DNA of 19,083 nt from Gryganskiella cystojenkinii (GCA_015852425.1 JAAAIG010000756.1:1-19083); one strand, 5' to 3'. Shown: positions 1 to 10,044, numbered from the stretch's first letter. Notes: generated by a model not told the origin, from the letters alone. Program-made: numbers and translations.

Positions 1-3000
1 AAAAAAAAAAAAAAATTCTTATTTTCTTTTGTAGAGTAGTCGCTTTTGCTTTGTCGAGGTGGCAACGAGTCCTATTTCCAGTCAGCTCGTTTTCTTCGTG
101 CAGTAGAGAGGGACTGGACGCCTTTATTTTTTAAAGATCGCTTTCGCTCCGACTTTCTACATTACTGTATCCTAGAAAACGAGTGAAGAGGCTGAAATAC
201 CAGAGTGTGTTTAAAGGTAGAAGCTCGAGTAGATTCTCAGAGGAGAAAAAAGAAAGAGAAAAGGGAATGTGAATGAGGGATACTGGAAAGCAATCGATAA
301 GAGAAATAGTGAGATATTAGCATGGGTGTCATCATTTGGTTCTTGAGTCAAGAGCGGAAGCTTAGACAGCAGCAATAGAGAACCAAAGACCAAGATTTTC
401 ATAATCTCCATAATAATATCAACCAAAATTCGAGTTGGCTCGTTCCCAATGATAAACAAGTGGTCGCGCTGTTATGCATTGTTGATCAATTCTGTGGCGC
501 TGTAGACTAATCGAACTTTAACGTTCTCCATGCCAAATCCCGGGCACAAAACAAAAAGGACAAGAAATGTCTTCAGATAGCATAGAACATGCGGAGCCTT
601 TTTGTATGTGTTATGTATGACGAGCGCAGAGACGTGGTTATCGGAGGTATGTATGTGCATATATATTCAAAGAACAGATCGAAGAAAAGTTCATTCTTCT
701 GTCTTTCGAGAAAGAGAGTGGTGTCTTGCTGTCCTTGGAAGGTTAACACTGACACGGTTCAAGACAAGAACGAAAGATTGCGGAAGTCTTAAAATAAAAA
801 CTGTTTTACAAACAGTACATGCCAACAGACACAAGGGAGGAAGGATGCTACTTTTAAAGCTGGTAAGGTGAGTGAAAAGAAACAGGGGGAAATTTAGAGA
901 AAGAAAAAGAAGAAATAATACAAAGAGAGTCGGCACTTGTAGAGGATGAATCACAACAAAAGCCAAAGTCAAAAGTGACATCATGTCAATTTTTTATAGG
1001 GAGCATTGATTTCCAAAAGGGGAAACTTATCCGGCCAATCGCATCAAACGTTCTCTTTAATGGATCAATCGGAGGGAAAGAGTGAGACACCGCTTCTTTC
1101 TTTCTCGGTCCATGGGGACACTGGCACAACAAAGATGGAACCATCCAGTCCAGTGAGTCCATGGAGAGAGTGCCTCCCCATGGCGTGCTGTGTCAACTCC
1201 CAACAAGATAATCAAGATTGTTTCATTACTCGAATTGTCCTGTTTCCTTTGAGATTTACTTTTTCACCGGAAGCGCACATAGTCTACTACAGTAACAGCT
1301 ATCGGTGAAGATCGCCCCGTCGCAGGTAATAGAGCGCCGCTTCTATCAGACAACGCGAGCAAAAGATTGTGGACGTGGAGAGAGGTGATGGAGATGGAGA
1401 TAACTGTGGGATAAGCGGAATCAAAAAATTCTCAGGCGATGATCGAAAACAAGTGGTCGGAGGGATAAATCCATTGCCGAGTCCGATTATTTTTTCCCCC
1501 TTCATATGTCTCAGTGCAGCTCTCTGGGTTCTCTTGGTTTCTTCCCATCGCTCGTGTTATTATCCTTTTTCTGTCATGCGTTTGGAGGTGTCAACCATGG
1601 ATAATGGAGTTGGCCGGAGAGCGAGGGAAGAGTACGAGCATTAATGCATATGTTATGTTGGAGGAGTGTGTCAATGTGGAAGAGCTCGATTTTACGTAAA
1701 TGCCAAGGAGAAAAAAAAAAAATGTGGGGGATGCACAAAAAGGGCATGGTATTTCGAAGAACGAAAGAGAGTGGGCGATCCAAAGAAGAAACATAAGAAC
1801 AAGGGACAAGAAAAATAAAGATCAGGGCTCAATCGAATCAAAAGTCGTATTTGCAATTTTGAGAAGACAGGGGTTTGGAGAAGGGGGGCCGGTACGGCGT
1901 CGCGGTTTATATATTTCCCTTTCTTAAGTGAGCCTTATTCAATAAATGGGTCCACGGAGAAGGGGGGCGATGAAAGCGCGATTATGGAGTGGCGCCATAA
2001 ATTGGATCGTCGAAAAAAATATTGAATAGACAAGGTTTTCACTCTCCTCCGCTATCTCCTTCACTGAATAGCACGCCTCTCGCGCATGCCATATTGGAGT
2101 ATTATAGCAACTGTACATGCGGTACTATAGATAGATTATTTTTGTTCTGTTTTTCATATAAGAGAGAAGAAGGAATTAATCCCGGAATCCCCGCTCTCTC
2201 TCGTGGAGTTGGGCTGAAGAATGAAAATCTTTATCACTCACTCACACTCTCTCTTGTGCGTTATCGAAATCACCTTGTCCTATAATTACTATTCTTGTCC
2301 ATGTCATCCACCCCAGCCAAATGTTTCTGCCAATGGCCCACGGCGCGCAAGATCCGTGGAGCAATAAGTTGAGAGATCGTGGAAATGTAACTGGCCGGGT
2401 CGGCGATGCCTTGACGAGAATCGGTTCGGCCCCGTGTTATCGCCGTGAAGCTGGGGCTTTTTTACTTTTCCTATCTCTCCATCTAGCAAACAGGGACGTT
2501 GATGCATATGGCGCGAGTCTCAACAGTTGAGAAACTTCTTTTTATTAGTCCAGCAGCATCGAATGCTGTTGGAGTGGATGAGTGAAAAGAGCTCACTGAT
2601 AAACGCGGCAATTGATTGGTGCCGGGTGAGGGACAGGTCCATTCATTGTATCTACAAGAGCACATCTGAGCAACTTGGAGAAAAGGAGCTTGAGTGCTTT
2701 TCATGGTGGCGGTGGCACTCCTGAGAATAATAAAGCGATAGGGAAGAAAGGATTCCCGGTCTTCTGGACACGTTTTTGCTATGATCTGATCCTTATTTTT
2801 TTTTGTTTCTTCAATAAGGCGCACAGTAAGGTTTTTGTTGTCATCTTCAGCTGTAAGATATAAATCCCATTTAGTTAGCGTGAGACTTTAATGTCGTGCT
2901 AAGTTTGGTACGGACCCTAAGAACAAAAAATATTCGCCATACCCCGAGTCCGTCTGCGCTGCTATTATTAATCCCCCCTAGGAAAGAGGATTGAAGGTCC

Positions 3001-3009
3001 ATGGCACCG
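1..3009. other. gene-poor interval, no supported gene
   Basis: Roughly 3 kb in which I can support no gene on either strand. Open frames here are all under about 115 codons. Their products have UTR-like composition: Phe/Leu/Ser-rich where the strand is pyrimidine-rich, Lys/Arg/Glu-rich where it is purine-rich. The 3' end lies just downstream of the small minus-strand gene and should contain its 3' UTR. Three weak hints of exons exist. One is a minus-strand open frame near 2483-2874 preceded by a CTAAC-like branch site and TTACAG. One is a plus-strand donor pair near 865-870 with an acceptor at about 1000. One is a short hydrophobic minus-strand frame at 211-459. None has recognisable homology or convincing codon use. 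The interval could be a long regulatory region, a decayed gene, or non-coding transcription units. Confidence 0.45.
2550..2572. repeat. perfect small hairpin (10-bp stem, 3-nt loop)
   Basis: Positions 2550-2559 (CCAGCAGCAT) and 2563-2572 (ATGCTGTTGG) are inverted copies around the loop CGA, with one G-U-type position when read as RNA. It lies in the gene-poor interval, about 440 nt beyond the end of the small minus-strand gene. No function is assigned. It could be a palindromic binding site or chance. Confidence 0.4.
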
Positions 3010-3332
3010 CTACTTTGCAATTGTGCTATTGCAAGCTTTAACAATTTCTTCCATACGCAGAACTGTATCTTGTACTGAAGGTAATAAAGACGCTGCTAGT
3101 TCAAATCCATCAGCATAACATTGTGCCACAACCAGGGCAGAGAGTTGGCGAATTTCTGACGAGAAGAGCGTTAAAGGCAAAGCTGGAAGATGAAAAAAAA
3201 TAAAGTTTCCGATATTTGAATCAGCGCCGGCAAAAGATTACCCCTCTCACCTTGTCTGATAGACAAACACTGAATGAATAGAACTGAGAGAGTCGGTGGT
3301 CTTCCTTTTTTTTTTTTTGCATCATTGTCCAT
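3010..3332 (-). CDS. small hypothetical protein, 84 aa, two exons
   Basis: I do not recognise this gene. Exon 1 runs 3332-3251 and exon 2 3182-3010, joined across a 68-nt intron (3250-3183). The intron has a GTGAGA donor, a CTGAT-type branch site and a pyrimidine-rich tract ending TTCCAG. The junction is in phase (G|CT, Ala). The ATG sits in a strong context (GGCCATGG) behind a C/T-rich leader. The protein opens with a short Lys run and Arg-Pro-Pro (about residues 5-13) and is then almost wholly alpha-helical in character (about 30-84), ending in NSTIAK. There is no signal peptide, and no metal-binding pattern is visible. The size and helical make-up recall small subunits of tethering, kinetochore or BLOC/BORC-type complexes, but no family match is claimed. 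It diverges from the ABC transporter gene. An alternative 3' end, splicing from a GTATGG inside exon 2 to an acceptor near 2850, would also keep frame and give a longer protein. Confidence 0.5.
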
Positions 3333-3768
3333 GGCCAGAGAGACAAGGGTTTGTGTATGTGTGAGAGAAAGAGAGGGAAGGAGAAGGGGAAAAAGTGACG
3401 GATGCAAAATGAATAAGTCAGCGTGCAAGACATATGGGAAGAGGTAGATGCACGATCGGTGGCGGCGGAACGGTGGTGTGTCAGCCAGCCAGCCATTCAG
3501 ACAAGAGAGATAGCACGGAAAGAAAGACACCGGAACAAATGGGCCCGAGCAGCGCAAAAATTTGTATTCAGAACCAATTCAATGGCCCATTTTCCACACT
3601 CCGATTAGACTTTGACGCCCTTCTCTTTCTATTCCCGCTTTCCATTTCTCGCCACCGGGGAAACGATGATGACAACGACAAAAGGTGATGATGAGGGTTT
3701 GAACGGATACTTCGGTCCACTTTGTGTTCCTGTGCCGCAATTGCCGAGACGGAAAGTCAACCAAAAGA

Positions 3769-3774
3769 TATAAA
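3769..3774 (+). promoter_or_regulatory. TATA box, probable core promoter of ABC transporter
   Basis: A TATAAA in the context AAAGATATAAAGGAT marks the boundary between mixed sequence upstream and a pyrimidine-rich tract downstream. Typical spacing would put the transcription start near 3800. That implies a 5' leader of about 300 nt before the ATG at 4102, unless part of it is spliced out. Confidence 0.45.
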
Positions 3775-3846
3775 GGATCGTCCATCGCCTCGATTTTTTC
3801 TTCTTTATTATCATTCCTTTTCTTTCTTCTTTGCACTTTGCTTTAT

Positions 3847-3870
3847 ATGTCCTCTTTTTTTCACTTGTAA
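3847..3870 (+). promoter_or_regulatory. short upstream ORF in transporter leader (7 codons)
   Basis: This is the only ATG I find between the TATA box and the transporter start. It encodes MSSFFHL followed by TAA. It would be the first AUG scanned in the predicted leader, in a weak context (TTATATGTC), so it may slightly reduce or tune translation. If the leader contains an intron, for example from GTAATA at about 3867 to a TTCAG near 3960, its stop codon region would change. Its use is inferred, not shown. Confidence 0.3.
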
Positions 3871-4101
3871 TACTATTCTTCTAATACCACTTCACTACCT
3901 CCATTTTCACTCATTTGCATTCTCATCCATCTTCAAACACTTTGCAACTTGTATAATTCAGGCACAGCTCTCTCCACTCTCCACTCTTTTTTTCTTCTTA
4001 ACTTACGCATTACTGCTTTTGTGCAACACTGTCCGCATCAACAGATCAACACATTTGTTTTTCTCCACCCTCTTTTTTGGACACTCTTATTTTTTTAAAC
4101 G

Positions 4102-7100
4102 ATGTCCAACCCAAGCGAAAAAACCTTGGGTACTCCTGAGCCCAAGCGACCAACGGGTATCTTGCGCAACGCTTCCCACCAACATCAACAACACGACACC
4201 GTCATCTCCTTCGAAGGCAAGCAAGAAGTTCATGGGGATGCCAAACTTGAGGATGAGGACACCGACAATGACGACGATGATGATTCGGAAAAGGGTTCCG
4301 AGACCGGCACCTACGAGGATGCCGTCAGCGGTCGTTGGGGCGAGGGTCCTTCCCGTGTGAATGTTGTTGGTGCCGAGAAGGATTTCAAGAAGCTCGAGCG
4401 TCAGCTCACGAAGCGTTCCTCAATCTACCGTACCCAGACTGGGGAGAAGCGAGCCAACGACGGCGGCGATTTCGATCTGACCGACTACCTCAAAGATATC
4501 TTGCCCCGCGCCCAGGATGCTGGTATCAAACGCCGTAACCTCGGTGTTGTCTGGGAGAACTTGGAGGTCCTTGGTGAGGGTGTTGGTGCTCAGTACATTA
4601 AGACCTTTGCCGATCCTTTCATCGGTATCTCCAACTTGGTCAACCCCATCTTTTGGGGTAAGAAGATCTTCTCCAAGGGTCCCAAGCAACCTGCGACAAT
4701 CACCAAGACCATCATTCACCCCATGAACGGTTTCTGCAAGGATGGTGAGATGATCTTGGTCCTTGGCCGCCCCGGCGCTGGATGCTCAACTCTTCTCCGT
4801 GTCCTTGCTAACGACCATAAGAACTACAAGGAGGTCTCAGGTGCCATCTCTTATGGTCCCTTCTCGGCCGAGGAAATTGGCCTGCATCATCGCGGTGAAG
4901 TCTTGTACAACCAAGAGGGTAAGGTTATTTTTATTATGTTCATCTGCATGTTCTACCTTCTCTCGAAATCGATTACTAATCCACTTTCGCTCGTTTTATC
5001 TCACAGATGATTTCCATTATCCTACCCTGACTGTCCGTCAGACCTTGACCACTGCTCTTAAGACTAAGACCCCCGGCAAGCGTCTTCCCGAGCAATCGCA
5101 CAAGAAGCAGTTTGTCGACGAGTTCTTGGATGTCCTTACCAAGATGTACGGTTTAACCAAGCAGGTCGAGACTGTTGTCGGTAACGCCTTCATCCGTGGT
5201 ATCTCTGGAGGCGAGCGTAAGCGTCTCTCGATTGCTGAGCAGATGGCTACCCGCTCCTCCATCAACATGTGGGATGGTTCCACCCGTGGTCTCGATGCCT
5301 CTTCCGCTTTGGATTACGTCAAGTCCCTCCGTGTCCAGACCAACTTGTTGAAGAAAGCCACCATGGTTTCGATCTACCAAGCCTCTGAGAACATTTACGA
5401 TCTCTTTGACAAGGTCTTGCTCCTCTATGAGGGTCGCAGCATCTACTTCGGTCCCGCCAACTCGGCCCGCCAGTACTTTATCGACCTTGGTTTCGAGTGC
5501 CCTGCTCGTCAGACCACCGCTGATTTCTTGACTGCCATTACGGACCCCCATGAGCGTCGTGCCCGCCCCGGTTTCGAGGGCAAGGTTCCCCATACGCCTG
5601 TGCAGTTCGAGCAGGCCTTCAAGGCCTCGGTCTGCTACACCAACGTCGAGCAGCAACGTGTCGAGTACCAGGCCTCGGTCAGCGAGGGTAACGCTGATGA
5701 ATTCAAGGATGCTACCAAGCAGTTGAAGCAGAAGCACGTCTCAGGCAAGAACCCTTACCAGATCTCGTTTGTCGGTCAGGTCAAGGCCCTGACTGTCCGC
5801 CAGGTCCAGCTCACCCGTGGTGACATGACCTCGGTCTTCTCCCGTTATGCCTCCAACGTCATCAAGGCTATCATCGTCGGTTCCGTCTTCTTGAAGCTCA
5901 AGACCGATGCCTCGGGTACTTTTACCCGCGGTGGTGTCCTTTTCTTTGCCCTTCTGTTCAACGCCTTGATTTCCCAGGCTGAATTGCCCATGGCTATGCA
6001 GGGCCGTCCCATTCTTTACAAGCACAAGAACTTTGCCATGTACCGTCCCTCAGCCTTTGCTATTGCCCAGATCTGTGTCGATATTCCCTTGATCATTGTC
6101 CAGATCTTGTTGTTCTCGGTTGTCCTGTACTTTATGGCCGGTCTCCAGCTCGAGGCCGGTAAATGGTTCTTCTTCTGTCTCATCCTTTTCTTGACCGCTC
6201 TCTGCATGACCGCCTTCTTCAGAATGGTAAGAAACTTTTCTTTTCTTTTTGGACGCTACGATTTTTTTTATCCTTGTGCGTATTGTTAACCATATTCTTT
6301 TTCTATATTATTGTTGCACTATAGTGGGCTGCTGTCTCTGCCACCTTCGATGCTGCTTCCAGAAACTCGGGCCTCATCCTCTTGGCTCTCATTCTCTACT
6401 CCGGATACATGATTCCCTTGCAGTCGATGCACCCCTGGTTCGTCTGGATCTTCTGGATTAACCCCCTGGCTTATGCCTTCAAGGCCCTGATCTCGAACGA
6501 AATGCGTGGTCTCAACTTTGATTGTACTGGTCATACCATGATCCCTAGTGGCCCCTCCTACAACGATGTTCAGTACCAGGTGTGCTCTCTCGCTGGTTCC
6601 AAGCCCGGTCAGATCTTGGTCGATGGTTCCGATTATCTTTATGCCTCTTACCGCTACAAGACCTCGGAGATGTGGCTCGATGTCCTCGCTGTTGCTCTCT
6701 TCTGGTTATTGTTTGTCTCGATTACCTGCTTGGCCCTTGAGAAGGTCGAGTTCGGCAAGGGCGGTTTCTCTACCAACGTCTTTAAGAAGGGCGCTGTCAC
6801 CTTGAACAAGATTGATGAGGAGACTGGTGCATCTGAGGTCTCGACTATCGAGGCTCCCGAGGCTGCTAGCAAGCAAAGTTCCGGTATCGAGCTCGAGATG
6901 GCCAAGGGCTCCGTCTTTGCCTGGGAGAACTTGGATTATGTCGTTCCTGTCTCTCAAGCCGCTGATCCCTCGGGCAAGAAGCAGTTGTTGACTGGTATTG
7001 CTGGTTTGGTCAAGCCTGGAACCATGACTGCCCTCATGGGTTCCTCTGGTGCCGGAAAGACCACGCTTTTGGATGTCTTGGCCCAGCGTAAGAACATTGG

Positions 7101-8820
7101 TACGGTCACTGGTACGGTTGAGGTTGATGGCGAGTCTCTTCGCCGTGACTTCCAGCGCACTACCGGATACTGCGAGCAATTGGATGTCCACGTCCCTGAG
7201 ACCACTGTCCGTGAAGCCCTTCGTTTCTCTGCCCGCCTTCGTCAGCCCGCTCACATCCCCGAGGCCGAGAAGGATGCATATGTCGAGGAGATTATCCATA
7301 TCTTGGAGATGGAGAACATTGCCGATGCCTTGGTCGGTACTACTGAATCCGGTCTCGGAATCTCTGTTGAAGAGCGCAAGCGTTTGACCATCGGTGTTGA
7401 GCTGGTTGCCAAGCCCAAGTTGTTGTTCTTGGATGAGCCCACTTCGGGTTTGGATGCCCAGGCCTCTTACAACATTATGCGTTTCATGCGCAAGTTGACA
7501 GATCAGGGTCAGGCTATTCTCTGCACGATTCATCAGCCTTCATCTCAGTTGTTCGCCTTCTTTGATGACTTGCTCTTGCTTGCCAAGGGTGGTCGTACCG
7601 TCTTTTTCGGTGAACTCGGCCGCGACTCTCAGGATCTGATCCAATACTTTGAGAAGAACGGTGCGCCCTCCTGTGCCTCTGATGCCAACCCTGCCGAGTA
7701 CATCTTGGACGTTGTCAATGCCCGTCACTCTGACTTGAACTGGCCCGAGATCTGGAATGCCTCGCCCGAGCGTGTTAAGTTGCTCGAGGATATCAAGGCC
7801 ACTCGCAAGGTCCTTACTGGTTCCGATGCCGCCGCTGCCGCTGTTGCCAAGGAAGAAGCTCTCGAGTACGCTGCTGATTCCAACTTGCAGCTCAAGTATG
7901 TCTTCCGCCGTATGGCCAATACCTACTGGCGTTTGCCCCAGTACAACTTTGGTCGTATCTTTATGATGTTGATCTTTGCGCTCTTGAACGGTTTCTCGTT
8001 TTACAAGCTTGAGACCTCCAAGGTCGATCTCCAGTCCCGTGTCTTCGTTATCTTCCAAATCATGGTCATGGCCGCTTTGCTCGTCAACATGGTCCAGCCC
8101 CGTTTCCATATGGAGCGTCAATGGTTCTACCGCGAGTTGGCCGGCAAGTACTACGGTTGGAAGCCCTTTGCCATTTCTATTATGGTTATTGAGGTCCCCT
8201 ATGTGATCTTGTCCTCGACCATCTTCTTTGTCGTCTTTTACTGGACCTGCGGTTTCGTTTCGGATTCGGTCTTGACCTTCTACACTTGGTTGATGATTAC
8301 GATTTTCTGTATGTTTGCCATCACGCTCGGTCAGCTCATCGCCGCCTTGACGCCTTCGACTACTGTTGCCGCTTTGTTGAACCCGTTCATCTTCTCGTCT
8401 CTGAACTTGTTCTGTGGTGTCATGATGCCTTATGCTCAGATGCCCAAGTTCTGGCGCTCCTGGATGTACTGGTTGGATCCCTACCACTACATCATCGAGG
8501 GTCTTGTCGCTTCGCAGTTGCACGGCATCGCGGTCTCCTGTGACTCGGACGAGTTCTCGATCTTCAACTCGCCCGTGGGTCAGACCTGTGGTCAGTATGC
8601 GGCCAAGTTCTTGGAGCACGCGACCGGTTACATCAACAACCCTAACGCCACCGAGAACTGCCAGTACTGCCAGTACCGTGTCGGCGATGAATTCACGGCT
8701 GGTTTGAACATGGACTTTGGTCATCGCTGGAGAAACATGGGTATCCTTTGCATCTACCTTGTCTTCAACATTGTCATGGTCTTTGTCTCGGTCCGCTTTG
8801 TCCGCTGGGACCGTCGCTAA
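4102..8820 (+). CDS. PDR-type full-size ABC transporter (ABCG family, Pdr5/Cdr1-like)
   Basis: Three exons, 4102-4918, 5007-6226 and 6325-8820, encode 1510 aa, normal for fungal pleiotropic drug resistance pumps. The introns (88 and 98 nt) have GTAAGG/GTAAGA donors and CAG/TAG acceptors. Layout is the reverse NBD1-TMD1-NBD2-TMD2. An acidic N-terminus precedes NBD1. NBD1 has the degenerate Walker A GRPGAGCS (222-229, Cys228 for Lys), signature SGGER (339-343), a WDGSTRGLD Walker B (Asp362) and Tyr in place of the switch His (SIYQAS). NBD2 has canonical GSSGAGKT (Lys924), Walker B LLFLDEPTSGLD (Asp1049, Glu1050), switch His1082 and a deviant signature VEERKRLTIG (from 1027). So one ATP site is canonical and one deviant, as in Pdr5. 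TMD1 (about 531-800) contains the PDR motif MHPWFVWIFWINPLAYAFKA, and TMD2 spans about 1204-1505. Expected role: ATP-driven export of hydrophobic compounds or lipids at the plasma membrane; the substrate cannot be predicted. Codons are heavily biased to GCC, GTC, AAG and CGT, suggesting high expression. Confidence 0.96.
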
Positions 8821-9071
8821 AGAGACGGTTCTCTATTATTCTCTTTCATGAACACCCTCTCCTTTTTCAACTTGTAAAGTACCTCACATCATCCCCTATA
8901 GATTAAAAAACATAGAAAAGCATTGTTAGCAATTAAAAAAAGTAAAAAAAAAACAAAAAGAAAGCCTCAGAGTCTTATTTCGTGATTGAGCATGCCGTGC
9001 GACGCCTTGGAAAACTTGTTTTTTTGTTTAAAGCATAATGAGAACGAACTATTGTTTTTCTACTACTGAGC

Positions 9072-9077
9072 AATAAA
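9072..9077 (+). terminator. possible polyadenylation signal AATAAA
   Basis: A consensus AATAAA lies about 250 nt after the transporter stop codon. Fungal 3'-end signals are degenerate, and A-rich tracts at 8905-8950 are equally possible positions for 3'-end formation, so the assignment is weak. Confidence 0.25.
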
Positions 9078-9318
9078 AATCGTAATGCAAATACAGCACG
9101 CAGGTCCTTCGAAATCTGGCAGCAATGATCCTCCAAAGTGTTTCCACTTCAGCTGTATTTGTCTTCATTTACTATAGCAGATTGGTAATTCATATAAGCC
9201 TACCTTAATCAGTCGTTCTGGACTGGGGACCCTTTTCATGTATGTAAGGGATGCCCAGACCGGCTTGTTTCCCGAACGCGGCATCGGGCAAAGTCAAGCG
9301 TCGCAGGACTGGTGGTCA

Positions 9319-9344
9319 ACTGTCTAGCAAGACTGTCTAGCAAG
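9319..9344. repeat. 13-bp perfect tandem duplication
   Basis: The unit ACTGTCTAGCAAG occurs twice head to tail, at 9319-9331 and 9332-9344, with no mismatch. Flanks differ after the next two bases. It looks like a simple replication-slippage or target-site-type duplication. It is non-coding in my model. Confidence 0.7.
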
Positions 9345-9345
9345 A

Positions 9346-9363
9346 CACAGGTTTTCGCCTGTG
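9346..9363. repeat. 6-bp stem hairpin followed by T tract
   Basis: CACAGG (9346-9351) and CCTGTG (9358-9363) are perfect inverted copies around the loop TTTTCG, followed within a few bases by a run of T. It resembles a bacterial terminator, but in this eukaryotic context no such role is expected. It directly abuts the 13-bp duplication. Confidence 0.4.
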
Positions 9364-9563
9364 ACTTCTTTTTTTATAATCTCTTTGAGGTGCGCTTTGA
9401 TACGTTCTTGACGTGCAAGAAAGACCATGATCCCTGGCAAACTATCGCGTGTGGTCAACAGCAGTTGCGAAAAAAAAAAGATCTACAGTGTTGGGAATGA
9501 ACTTGCAACAAAGAGCCAAAAAAAAAAGTGTTTTGAGCGCGGCCTTCAATCAAATCCTTCCGA

Positions 9564-9639
9564 AGCAAAATAGCACAAGGGTGCTTTATCCCCTAAGTGC
9601 ACACCTTTAAATGCATGCGCTATCTCGCGCTATTTTGCT
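9564..9639. repeat. nested inverted repeat, potential 76-nt stem-loop
   Basis: The outer arms AGCAAAATAGC (9564-9574) and GCTATTTTGCT (9629-9639) are perfect 11-bp inverted copies. Inside, AAGGGTGC near 9577-9584 can pair with GCAC-A-CCTT near 9599-9607, with one bulged A, leaving a loop of about 14 nt. The 3' half also has a short direct repeat GCGCTAT (twice, three bases apart) and the palindrome ATGCATGC. No open reading frame crosses it in a meaningful way. It could be a structured RNA, a small terminal-inverted-repeat remnant, or a promoter element of the gene starting at 10045. Confidence 0.5.
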
Positions 9640-10044
9640 CTTCCAGCTTTTATTTGCTATCCTACCAATTTTGATGATCAACCATGGGTTGTTTGCAAAG
9701 CGTCGACCATGTACGATAACGAGATTCGGTAAAGAGTAGGTTGGGTGCTGTGAACAAACGGGATTGACACAAAGGCGAACAGCATGGTGGCCTTGTTATG
9801 ATGACCAGCTTTTGCATGGTCGTCATCGATCCTGAGAACAAGGTTGCATGGGTACCAAAGACAACCTCAAAGGACACACGGCTACCATACTGCCACGAAA
9901 GCTCTTACTGCTACTCGACTGCGGTTTGTCCTTGTGAGCGTTTTTGTTTGACTCCTTTTTTTGTTTTCTTGTTCATTCATTCAACATTCCTTCGCCCATT
10001 CACTTCACTCCCTGTCCACTTATTATCAACCTTTCTACCCAGCC

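Larger units (their letters stand above)
3333..4101. promoter_or_regulatory. divergent promoter between small gene and ABC transporter
   Basis: About 770 bp separate the start codons of two genes transcribed away from each other. The part next to the minus-strand gene is purine-rich on the plus strand, so its own leader is C/T-rich. The part next to the transporter, from about 3780 on, is strongly C/T-rich on the plus strand, as expected for the 5' leader of a highly expressed fungal gene. A TATAAA lies at 3769 and one upstream AUG at 3847. I recognised no transcription-factor site with confidence. Confidence 0.55.
8821..10044. other. intergenic interval with transporter 3' UTR and small repeats
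   Basis: The first 150 nt are A-rich and should hold the transporter's 3' UTR and cleavage site. From 9319 to 9639 there are a 13-bp tandem duplication, a short hairpin and a larger nested inverted repeat, listed separately. From about 9935 the plus strand becomes C/T-rich with TTCATTC motifs, typical of the leader of the next gene. A plus-strand open frame at 9798-9933 could be an upstream exon of that gene: its GTGAGC donor at 9934 and the CCCAG acceptor at 10042 join in frame. I did not include it because its product has no recognisable features. Confidence 0.5.

Noticed and set aside
211..459. Minus-strand hydrophobic 82-codon frame resembling a signal or membrane segment
   Set aside because: The second half is Phe/Ser/Pro-rich as expected from any pyrimidine-rich strand, and I see no supporting splice sites or promoter.
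1006..1308. Plus-strand 100-codon open frame with a possible upstream splice acceptor at about 1000
   Set aside because: The candidate first exon would give only MLLLKL, the product has no family features, and composition is not codon-like. Kept only as a hint under the gene-poor region.
2353..2360. TCCGTGGA, a match to the yeast pleiotropic drug response element
   Set aside because: It is 1.7 kb upstream of the transporter and beyond another gene. Pdr1/Pdr3-type regulators are a yeast system, and an 8-bp match is expected by chance.
3098..3108. AGTTCAAATCC, tRNA T-loop-like
   Set aside because: The flanks do not pair as a T-stem, and the stretch fits better as coding sequence of the minus-strand 84-aa gene.
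3722..4360. Plus-strand 212-codon open frame overlapping the transporter start
   Set aside because: It reads the C/T-rich leader and then the transporter's first exon in another frame, giving Phe/Ser/His-rich and then Thr/Pro-rich nonsense. The 4102 frame has the conserved PDR sequence.
7540..8724. Antisense open frame of 394 codons, and others of 275 (6706-7533) and 194 (5153-5737) codons opposite the transporter
   Set aside because: They lie entirely opposite strongly codon-biased transporter exons, and their Asp/Gly/Val-rich, low-hydrophobic composition is the mirror image of that bias. They have no domain features.
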